Assembly: GCA_013812995.1 (NCBI GenBank) | Contig: JACCSL010000118.1 | Coordinates: forward strand, 1-5,146 | Direction: 5' to 3' | Length of the DNA stretch: 5,146 nt | Origin: Ardenticatenales bacterium | GTDB taxonomy: Bacteria; Chloroflexota; Anaerolineae; Ardenticatenales; Ardenticatenaceae | Part shown: positions 1-5,146 of the stretch, piece by piece | Layout: each line of letters opens with the position of its first letter | Numbering within the stretch: position 1 is the stretch's first letter | Program-made: the position numbers and the translations under genes | Notes under the pieces: generated by a model | What the model saw: only the letters and a program-made list of their open reading frames with translations | Told to the model about the DNA's origin: nothing | Database searches by the model: none

Positions 1-7
1 AACTTCC

Positions 8-1081
8 ATGCATTTTTCCCCCCGTGGATTTTTGGCATTGCTGCTCGTTGCTTTGGGCCTGGCACTCTCTCTATCAGGCTCTCTTTCCCATGCCGCTGCA
101 CTGCAAGATACGCGCCCCTATCTGGAATTACCCTTTCCAGGTGGAACCGCCTATCGTGTTACCTGCGGATACCAATGCTATCAACATAGAAACTCCATGA
201 CTTATGCCGTAGACTTTGCCATCCCGGAAGGCCATCCCATCGTGGCGGCAGCGGGGGGCGAAGTCATGGCAGTCACCTGGGAGATGGGGCTTCCCGCCAA
301 TCTCAACCTGGGCGATGCCCTGATACTTTACCTCGACCACGGCAATGGCTGGTTTACCCGCTATGTACACCTTGATGGCATCACCGTGCGGGTCGGTGAT
401 CAGGTGGAGATGGGCGATGTCATTGGGTATGGGGGTAAGACAGGAGCCAGCGGGGACCATCTTCACTTCGAGCTGAAGTATGGCACTTCCCTCCACAGCC
501 CCTCCGTTCCTATCGATGAGTTGTTCGGGGGCGCGGCACCGGAAGCGGACAGTTTCCACACGAGCAATAACCTGCGGTTGGCGGTTCGTCCCCCTACCTC
601 CACCCGTTCCAACAGCACCCTCCCAACCCCCTCTCCCTCACCCGGCCCGCTCGCTTCCTCAGCCTCGCCGGAGATGGGCTCTGCGTTTAGCAGCCTCTTG
701 CCCCAGGTCGACGATGCACTGACGCTTTCCGCGTCCGAGATCACGGTGGGGGAGCCGATGACAGCAACCTTCACCCTCCGCAACAATGGCAGTGAGCGAC
801 TTCAATTGTCGGTGCTGGGCGTGGGTGGCCGAACGCTCGGCGCGGCTCCTACCCAGGATTCGCTCTTTTTTGATCGGGCGATTGTGTTAAATCCGGGGCG
901 CACCTATCACTTCAGCCATTCGTACACGTTCAAGACGACAGGGGAGATAGAGTTGTTTGTCTTCGCTCTGAATAACCAGAACGAGTGGATTCCCCTTGAT
1001 GGAAGTGGGCAACTGGCGCGACTCACGGTGCAGGAGTCTATCAGGATTTTCCTGCCCTTTGTGGCAGGCTCCCCCAACTGA
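8..1081 (+). CDS. Secreted M23 (LytM-type) metallopeptidase family protein with Ig-like domain and FLPFV C-terminal tail
   Basis: This 357-residue protein is probably exported and acts on, or binds, peptidoglycan outside the membrane. Residues 1-30 form a signal peptide: a short basic start, a Leu/Ala-rich core (8-25), and an SHA-A-like cleavage region near 28-31. The M23 domain spans about 40-175. The expected zinc ligands are present: His60 and Asp69 (in HRNSMTYAVDF, a spacing seen in one M23 subgroup), then His121 (RYVHL) and His151/His153 (GDHLHFEL). It therefore looks catalytically complete. Residues 195-228 are a Ser/Pro/Thr-rich linker. Residues 235-343 look like an Ig-type beta sandwich (ITVGEPMTATFTLRNNGSE, then NPGRTYHFSHSY). 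The protein ends in IRIFLPFVAGSPN, a tail resembling those of exported Chloroflexota proteins. Cys53 and Cys57 lie just before His60. Only seven bases precede the ATG, so no ribosome binding site can be judged. Family assignment is firm; substrate and endopeptidase specificity are unknown. Confidence 0.9.
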   Translation: MHFSPRGFLALLLVALGLALSLSGSLSHAAALQDTRPYLELPFPGGTAYRVTCGYQCYQHRNSMTYAVDFAIPEGHPIVAAAGGEVMAVTWEMGLPANLNLGDALILYLDHGNGWFTRYVHLDGITVRVGDQVEMGDVIGYGGKTGASGDHLHFELKYGTSLHSPSVPIDELFGGAAPEADSFHTSNNLRLAVRPPTSTRSNSTLPTPSPSPGPLASSASPEMGSAFSSLLPQVDDALTLSASEITVGEPMTATFTLRNNGSERLQLSVLGVGGRTLGAAPTQDSLFFDRAIVLNPGRTYHFSHSYTFKTTGEIELFVFALNNQNEWIPLDGSGQLARLTVQESIRIFLPFVAGSPN

Positions 1082-1086
1082 TCTTC

Positions 1087-1118
1087 AAGCCTTCTGCCAA
1101 AGCTGACAGAAGGCTTTT
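1087..1118 (+). terminator. Probable intrinsic terminator after the M23 gene
   Basis: A perfect 10-bp inverted repeat (AAGCCTTCTG at 1087-1096, CAGAAGGCTT at 1107-1116) encloses a 10-nt loop. It begins five bases after the TGA stop. The stem can be lengthened by TTCAA/TTGAA pairing (1084-1088 with 1117-1121) across a two-base bulge. The T run after the stem is short (TTTT, 1115-1118), so termination may be only partial. Confidence 0.7.
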
Positions 1119-1144
1119 GAATTTGGGGGGCGCTCTGCTATCTT
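1117..1144 (+). promoter_or_regulatory. Candidate sigma-70-type promoter for the glycosyltransferase gene
   Basis: A possible -35 box TTGAAT (1117-1122) lies 16 bases before a possible -10 box TATCTT (1139-1144). The -10 box is preceded by TG at 1136-1137, giving an extended -10 form (TGCTATCTT). Each hexamer matches the E. coli consensus at four of six positions. Transcription would start at or within a base or two of the ATG at 1151. The -35 box overlaps the downstream end of the terminator hairpin. Evidence is sequence pattern only. Confidence 0.4.
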
Positions 1145-1150
1145 TTTTCG

Positions 1151-3955
1151 ATGAACCTGTCGCGACACCGAAGCACCCCCTTTCTCCTCCTTCTCACCTT
1201 CCTGGCCGCTACCCTCCAGTTCTGGGCGCTTGATGCCCAGAGCCTCTGGTATGATGAGGGATTCTCGGTCTGGCTCTCCCAGAAATCTCTCGGCGAGATC
1301 ATTGCTCGCACCGCCGCCGACATCCAACCACCGTTTTACTATCTGCTGCTTCATGGCTGGATTGCGCTGACGGGCACCAGCGAGTGGACCCTGCGTTTTT
1401 TCAGTGCTGCCTTTGCCCTGCTAACCCTTCCCCTGATGTGGCAGCTCGCGCGTGTCCTGCTTCAGCAGCGGCGCGCCGCCCATTGCGTGGCTCTTCTGGT
1501 AACAGTTTCTCCGCTCTGGCTCTGGTATGGCCGCGAGGTACGAATGTATACCCTGGCGTTGGCGCTACTGCTGGGGGCCGCTCTCGCGCTCTTGCAGCTG
1601 TTGCGGGCCAGAGAGGAGGGAAGATCGGTCTGGCGGGCGATGGTACTGTTCACGCTGCTGGCAACCCTGGCGACGTACACCCACTATTACAGCTGGTTTG
1701 TTCTGGCTGCCTGGGATGGCGTGGTGCTCTGGTGGATGGTGCGGCAGCCACGGCGCGCCTATCGACTTCCCCTGCTGGCTGCTCTGACGGTGCCAGCCCT
1801 GGCCTATCTTCCTTGGGTCGGCGTTGTCCTGGAGCGGCTGGGCGCGGACCGCTCCTACTGGACGGGAACCCTCTCGCTGCAAGAGGTCGTGGAACCCATG
1901 TTGGCCTCCTGGATGACAGGCCATACCATGCACGAGGAATGGGGCGTGTCCCTTGGCTGGATCGGGGCGGCTCTGGCGCTGGTCGGTCTGGTTCTCCTGA
2001 TCGAGCGGGCGCTGCAAGGAAAGATGCCGCTTCGTCACTGGTTCCTGCTGGCCCTCTGGCTCATCGTTCCCCTCATGGGCCTCATGCTGCTCTCCTGGAA
2101 TCGCCCCAAGTATCATCCGCGCTATCTGATCTTTGCCGCCCCAGCGTTCTTGCTTTGTCTGGCGGCTGTGCTGGGCTGGCTTTGGGGACGGCGCTGGGGT
2201 GGACAGTTGCTTGCCTTCTGCCTGACGATGGTGCTGGTAGGGACATTCCTGCTGGCGGACCTGGCGCTCTTTACCGACCCTGCGTTTGCCAAGGATGATT
2301 GGCGCGGGGTAACGCACTACCTCAATGAGCATTCGCGGCCAGGCGAGCCCATCCTGCTGGTCAGCGGCCACACCTTTCCTGTCTTCGACTACTATTACGA
2401 TGCGGAGCAGGAGGTCCTCCATCTGCCAGACGAGGCCACCCTGGATACCACGGCTGTGCTGGGGCTGGAGACCCGTCAGCGGCTGGCGGAGGAGCTACCC
2501 GGTGCCTCCGGCGTGTGGGTAGTATATTGGCAGGATGAGGTCGTAGACCCGGAGAGCATCGTTGCCACGCTTCTCGGCGCGGTAGGAGGAGAGCGTCAGG
2601 ACGTGCCCCATTTCAAGGAGGTGCGCCTCGCGTACTGGACCCTTCCGCCGAGGCCCCATTTCGAGCGTGCCCTCGACCCTGAGCATCCATTGGATATTCG
2701 CTTTGGTGAGGCACTACGCCTGCTGGGATGGAATCAGCCCCCCCGCATCCCCGCTGTGGACGAGGGTCTGCCCCTGCTACTGTTCTGGAGTGCGCAGCGC
2801 CCGCTGACAGGCGATTACAAGGTGCATCTGACCGTGGTGGATGAGGCCGGGTTCGAGTATGGGACGCTCGACCAGCGCCCCACCTCCTACCAGTTTCCGA
2901 CTTTCCGCTGGCGCGAGAACGATCCACGGCTGGCAACGCTCCATATTCCGCTACAGCCTGGCACACCGCCCGGAAACTACTGGGTGAATGTGTCCGTCTA
3001 TGAGGAGGGCCGCGCGGCGAACCTGGACATTCTAGATGGGGCCAACGCCCCACAGGGGCAACAGATTCGGTTGGGGCCGCTGAGGGTGGGACCTGCCACG
3101 ATGGGCTGGCTAGGTGCTCCCCCGCCCAGTGATACGATTCCCCTCCAGGAAACCCTGCTCGATGAGCAACAGCTGCTCGCCGCCCAACTGGCCCTTCCCT
3201 CCCAGCTGGAGCCAGGGCAAAGCGTGCCCCTGACGCTCTGGTGGCGCACCGCTGGACCATTGCCCGGCGCACGGCTCCACCTCGGGTGGGAGCGAGGGTC
3301 GCTTCTCCTGGAGAGCAAAGCTCGCCCTCTGGCAGGTGATTCCTGGCCCGGCGAGGCGTGGCGGGCCGGGGACCTGCTGATGACACCGCTCCACGTTCAG
3401 GTGCCACGGGAGATGGAGCCCGGTAGCGCGCGGCTGGTCGTGTGGATCAGCGATGCTGAGGGCAGGGAGAGTCACTCGGTGACCCTGGCCACGGGGAACA
3501 TCGTCGAGGGAAACCGCAGCTTCGAGCCGCCATCGGTTCGGCATAAGCAGCAGGCGACCTTCAACGGCCAGATTCGGCTGCTCGGCTATGATAGGGGCGA
3601 AGATCAAGTCGCGGCGGGCACGCCTGTGACAATCACGCTGCATTGGGAGGCACTCGCGCCGATGGAGCAGAGCCTGACCACCTTTGTTCACCTACTGGAT
3701 TCGACAGGCCATCTGGTGCCCGGCGCGGGCCAGGACAAGGCTCCTCGCGATGGCGCTCGTCTGACGACCTCCTGGGTGGCAGGGGAATTTATCAGTGACA
3801 CGTTCACACTAACGCTGCCGGAAGGGGCACCGCCCGGCCCCTATACCATCGAGGTGGGTTGGTATGATGCGGGTGAGCCTTCGTTCCCGCGCCTCCCGGC
3901 CAGGGGGAAGGGTGCAGATCATGACCGCGTGCTGCTCGAGATGCGCCTTCCCTGA
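1151..3955 (+). CDS. GT39/PMT_2-like membrane glycosyltransferase with three C-terminal beta-sandwich domains
   Basis: This 934-residue integral membrane protein belongs to the GT-C fold glycosyltransferases of the GT39/PMT_2/ArnT type, which move a sugar from a polyprenyl-phosphate donor to an acceptor on the outer face of the membrane. Residues 1-375 hold about ten or more hydrophobic segments (for example 10-27, 81-101, 131-152, 161-197, 206-226, 268-284, 296-315, 325-346, 350-374). Family hallmarks are WYDEG (33-37, carrying the acidic DE pair of the first outer loop), QPPFYYLLLHGW (59-70), REVRMY (128-133), THYYSW (177-182), RYLIFAAPAF (324-333) and DDWRG (382-386). Residues 380-500 form a soluble alpha/beta-looking region. 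Three beta-sandwich modules follow, at about 516-646, 665-785 and 805-933. An in-frame TGA at 1118-1120 and the lack of any ATG, GTG or TTG between it and 1151 force the start. No Shine-Dalgarno is in place before it. The sugar, the acceptor and the role of the extension are unknown. Confidence 0.85.
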   Translation: MNLSRHRSTPFLLLLTFLAATLQFWALDAQSLWYDEGFSVWLSQKSLGEIIARTAADIQPPFYYLLLHGWIALTGTSEWTLRFFSAAFALLTLPLMWQLARVLLQQRRAAHCVALLVTVSPLWLWYGREVRMYTLALALLLGAALALLQLLRAREEGRSVWRAMVLFTLLATLATYTHYYSWFVLAAWDGVVLWWMVRQPRRAYRLPLLAALTVPALAYLPWVGVVLERLGADRSYWTGTLSLQEVVEPMLASWMTGHTMHEEWGVSLGWIGAALALVGLVLLIERALQGKMPLRHWFLLALWLIVPLMGLMLLSWNRPKYHPRYLIFAAPAFLLCLAAVLGWLWGRRWGGQLLAFCLTMVLVGTFLLADLALFTDPAFAKDDWRGVTHYLNEHSRPGEPILLVSGHTFPVFDYYYDAEQEVLHLPDEATLDTTAVLGLETRQRLAEELPGASGVWVVYWQDEVVDPESIVATLLGAVGGERQDVPHFKEVRLAYWTLPPRPHFERALDPEHPLDIRFGEALRLLGWNQPPRIPAVDEGLPLLLFWSAQRPLTGDYKVHLTVVDEAGFEYGTLDQRPTSYQFPTFRWRENDPRLATLHIPLQPGTPPGNYWVNVSVYEEGRAANLDILDGANAPQGQQIRLGPLRVGPATMGWLGAPPPSDTIPLQETLLDEQQLLAAQLALPSQLEPGQSVPLTLWWRTAGPLPGARLHLGWERGSLLLESKARPLAGDSWPGEAWRAGDLLMTPLHVQVPREMEPGSARLVVWISDAEGRESHSVTLATGNIVEGNRSFEPPSVRHKQQATFNGQIRLLGYDRGEDQVAAGTPVTITLHWEALAPMEQSLTTFVHLLDSTGHLVPGAGQDKAPRDGARLTTSWVAGEFISDTFTLTLPEGAPPGPYTIEVGWYDAGEPSFPRLPARGKGADHDRVLLEMRLP
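2696..3949 (+). repeat. Protein-level tandem repeat: three related beta-sandwich modules in the glycosyltransferase C-terminus
   Basis: Modules 1 and 3 share an ordered set of motifs. These are RLLGWNQ against RLLGYDR near the start, PLLLFWSAQRPL against VTITLHWEALAP, VHLTVVDEAG against TFVHLLDSTG, and PGTPPGNYWVNVSVYEEG against EGAPPGPYTIEVGWYDAG. The middle module (about residues 665-785) is more divergent but keeps LEPGQSVPLTLWWRT and EPGSARLVVWISDAEG. The similarity is at protein level; no obvious long DNA identity is visible, so any duplication is old. Confidence 0.7.
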
Positions 3956-3956
3956 T

Positions 3957-3985
3957 TTGGTTCGCGTTTGACCCGGCGCTATACT
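3957..3985 (+). promoter_or_regulatory. Candidate sigma-70-type promoter for the lipoprotein gene
   Basis: TATACT (3980-3985) matches five of six -10 consensus positions. TTGGTT (3957-3962) lies exactly 17 bases upstream and matches only the TTG half of the -35 consensus. Predicted initiation near 3991-3993 would leave a short leader of about 17-19 nt containing the Shine-Dalgarno. A nearer TTGACC (3968-3973) is a better hexamer but sits only six bases from the -10 and cannot pair with it. The lipoprotein gene could instead be read through from upstream, since no terminator is visible in this 54-bp gap. Confidence 0.4.
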
Positions 3986-3993
3986 CCCGCCCC

Positions 3994-4000
3994 GAGGGAG
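3994..4000 (+). promoter_or_regulatory. Shine-Dalgarno sequence for the lipoprotein gene
   Basis: GAGGGAG lies nine bases before the ATG at 4010, which favours that start over the in-frame ATG at 4031 (residue 8). The later start would also give a good lipoprotein signal but has only a weak GAGAG (4014-4018) upstream, inside the longer reading frame. Confidence 0.55.
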
Positions 4001-4009
4001 ATTGAAACC

Positions 4010-5146
4010 ATGCGAGAGATACCACCGGCGATGAGAGGAGGGGGTCTCCTCCTGCTCCTCGCTTTTTTGTTGTCGGGCTGCGGCTGGGACCATCCGCTGC
4101 TCTACGATGTTCGACTGGAGCCCCACCAGACCATCTCGCCCAACGCCGATGGCGTCGACGACCTGACGCGGCTGCACTATTCCCTGGCGGAGCCTGCCCT
4201 CGTAACGATTACCTTCGAGAATGAACAGGGCGAGCAGTTCACCTGGCGCGAGCGCGAGCAGCGCGTGGCTGACAGCTACGAGGGATGGTTCAGCGGGGTA
4301 GTCGGGGAGCAGGTGCTTCCCGATGGCAAGTACCGCGTGACTGTCAGTGCGGAACCTCTGGAGGGCGGGACCGCTGTCGAAACGTCCGTGGAACTCCAGG
4401 TCGCTCAGGCCGACAGCACCCGTCCGGAAATCGCGAACTTCGAGGTGACCCCTATGGTAATCTCGCCCAATGCAGATGGCATTGCAGATGAGGCAACGAT
4501 TACCTACTGGCTCTCCAAGCCGATGGATCGCGTCGAACTCTATCTGATTGGCCCCGACGGAACGCGCTACCCTGTGCCCCCGGACCCCCTGCGCGAGGCA
4601 ATGGAAGAGGGTAGCCATCTGCACCGCTTCGATGGCGGCGTTGGCCTGGGCGCGGTTCCGCCACCTGAAGGAGAGTACACCGTCGTGGCCCGCGCCTTTG
4701 ATCGTGTGGGGGCAGCCACCACCGTCTCCACCACCCTGCGGCTGGAACAGAGCGGGATTCCCCTGGCGCAGATCACCAATCACGACGTAGAAATCGAGCC
4801 AACAGTGCTGGTCATCGGCGAGACGCTCTTTTTTACCACCACCGTCACGAACACGGGCAACGTGCCAATCCGTACCCACGGCCCGGAACCGGGTACGCTG
4901 TACGATAGCACCGTCAACTACAACAATTTTTCGGAACCTATCGAAGATGGCTCCTGGCGGCTGGGGCTGGATTTCGATGGGAACCGTGTCTACAATGGCA
5001 ACCGCTACCCCTACCGCTGGCAAATTGGCCGGAGTAGCGAGTTGACCGAGATCGATGGGGAACTGTACCTCATGCCTGGGCAGGATGTCGTGGTGACGGG
5101 CTCGCTGCGCCTGCTGGAGCGCCCTCCCCGGCAAACCCCTGGCTTC
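4010..5146 (+). CDS. Lipoprotein with two FlgD-like Ig repeats and a third beta-rich domain (3' end beyond the window)
   Basis: The frame stays open from the ATG at 4010 to the last base, giving 379 visible residues with no stop. Residues 9-24 form a lipoprotein signal peptide: Arg9, a Leu-rich core (13-21) and the lipobox LSGC with Cys24 as the lipidated residue. The protein should be anchored to the outer face of the membrane. Residues 31-131 and 145-246 are two Ig-like repeats of FlgD-Ig type, each opening with a SPNADG loop (43-48 and 152-157) followed by acidic residues, and each containing a 'DGKYRV'- or 'EGEYTVVA'-type closing strand. Residues 255-370 form another domain starting with a CARDB-like stretch (TVLVIGETLFFTTTVTNTGN). 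It continues with GPEPGTLYD, GSWRLGLDFDG, YPYRWQIG and YLMPGQDVVVTGSLRL, which I cannot assign to a named family. No catalytic motif is seen; a surface structural or binding role is likely. The gene lies 54 bp after the glycosyltransferase gene. Confidence 0.85.
   Translation, partial: MREIPPAMRGGGLLLLLAFLLSGCGWDHPLLYDVRLEPHQTISPNADGVDDLTRLHYSLAEPALVTITFENEQGEQFTWREREQRVADSYEGWFSGVVGEQVLPDGKYRVTVSAEPLEGGTAVETSVELQVAQADSTRPEIANFEVTPMVISPNADGIADEATITYWLSKPMDRVELYLIGPDGTRYPVPPDPLREAMEEGSHLHRFDGGVGLGAVPPPEGEYTVVARAFDRVGAATTVSTTLRLEQSGIPLAQITNHDVEIEPTVLVIGETLFFTTTVTNTGNVPIRTHGPEPGTLYDSTVNYNNFSEPIEDGSWRLGLDFDGNRVYNGNRYPYRWQIGRSSELTEIDGELYLMPGQDVVVTGSLRLLERPPRQTPGF
4100..4747 (+). repeat. Protein-level tandem repeat: two FlgD-like Ig modules with SPNADG loops
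   Basis: The first module (4100-4402) and the second (4442-4747) align over the same landmarks. These are VRLEPHQTISPNADGVDD against FEVTPMVISPNADGIADE, then ALVTITFENEQGE against DRVELYLIGPDGT, and LPDGKYRVTVSAE against PPEGEYTVVARAFD. The DNA around the two loops is also similar (ATCTCGCCCAA at 4133-4143 and again at 4460-4470). The N-x-D-G-x-x-D/E pattern resembles a calcium-binding loop, but metal binding is inference. Confidence 0.7.

Noticed and set aside
1046..1078. FLPFVAGSPN as an LPXTG-type sortase signal
   Set aside because: There is no Thr-Gly at the right positions, no following hydrophobic helix and no positively charged end.
1384..2298. A 304-codon + strand open frame overlapping the glycosyltransferase gene in another frame
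   Set aside because: The translation is Gly/Ala/Arg-rich with no domain, and it lies inside a well-supported gene.
1565..2422. A 285-codon open frame on the minus strand within the glycosyltransferase gene
   Set aside because: The + strand carries clear GT39-type motifs and membrane helices here. The antisense product is low-complexity, Gln/Pro/Arg-rich, and fits a shadow frame.
2613..3407. A 264-codon minus-strand open frame opposite the beta-sandwich region
   Set aside because: It is Arg/Pro/Ala-rich with no family features, while the + strand frame shows repeated beta-module motifs.
3968..3985. TTGACC followed by TATACT as a promoter pair
   Set aside because: The boxes are only six bases apart, far from the 16-18 needed. 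A weaker -35 (TTGGTT, 3957-3962) at 17 bases was preferred.
3809..5134. A 441-codon open frame on the minus strand
   Set aside because: It lies antisense to the lipoprotein gene and the end of the glycosyltransferase gene. Its translation shows no recognisable domain, signal or membrane segment, whereas the + strand frame gives a lipobox and two FlgD-like repeats. GC-rich coding DNA often leaves such open antisense frames.
1..5146. CRISPR array, tRNA, rRNA, insertion sequence or toxin-antitoxin and defence genes
   Set aside because: Nothing in the window shows evenly spaced direct repeats, tRNA-like folds, transposase motifs or terminal inverted repeats. Nearly all the sequence is taken up by the three genes.

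Overview
The window reads as chromosomal DNA from a GC-rich bacterium. It holds three genes in a row, all on the + strand, and every product is exported or membrane-embedded. The best guess for the host is a Chloroflexota (Chloroflexi) bacterium, for example of the Caldilineae/Anaerolineae type. This rests on three things: the secreted M23 protein ends in a hydrophobic 'FLPFV' tail like those on many exported proteins of that phylum; the GT39-type enzyme carries C-terminal beta-sandwich repeats of a style common there; and the lipoprotein carries 'SPNADG' Ig-like repeats. This is recognition from memory, not a database search.

Layout: (1) 8-1081 encodes a secreted M23/LytM-type zinc metallopeptidase-like protein with a Ser/Pro/Thr linker, an Ig-like domain and the FLPFV tail. 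(2) 1082-1150 is a 69-bp gap with a perfect 10-bp inverted repeat just after the stop codon (probable terminator). A possible promoter overlaps the end of that hairpin, and its -10 lies so close to the next ATG that the next message may be leaderless. (3) 1151-3955 encodes a 934-residue GT-C fold (GT39/PMT_2-like) membrane glycosyltransferase with three C-terminal beta-sandwich modules. (4) 3956-4009 is a 54-bp gap with a second possible promoter, a Shine-Dalgarno sequence and a small hairpin that could mask it. (5) 4010 to the window end encodes a lipoprotein with two FlgD-like Ig repeats and a third beta-rich domain; it is cut off by the window edge with 379 codons visible.

Taken together this looks like a cell-envelope locus: a peptidoglycan-directed or wall-binding protein, a lipid-linked-sugar glycosyltransferase, and a surface lipoprotein built of Ig-like modules. 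The two gaps carry separate candidate expression signals, so the three genes need not form one operon. I see no RNA gene, mobile element, CRISPR array or defence system. I do not find strong evidence of an undescribed system; the more interesting points are the FLPFV tail, the multi-domain extension of the glycosyltransferase, the unnamed domain at the end of the lipoprotein, and the compact terminator/promoter/leaderless arrangement.
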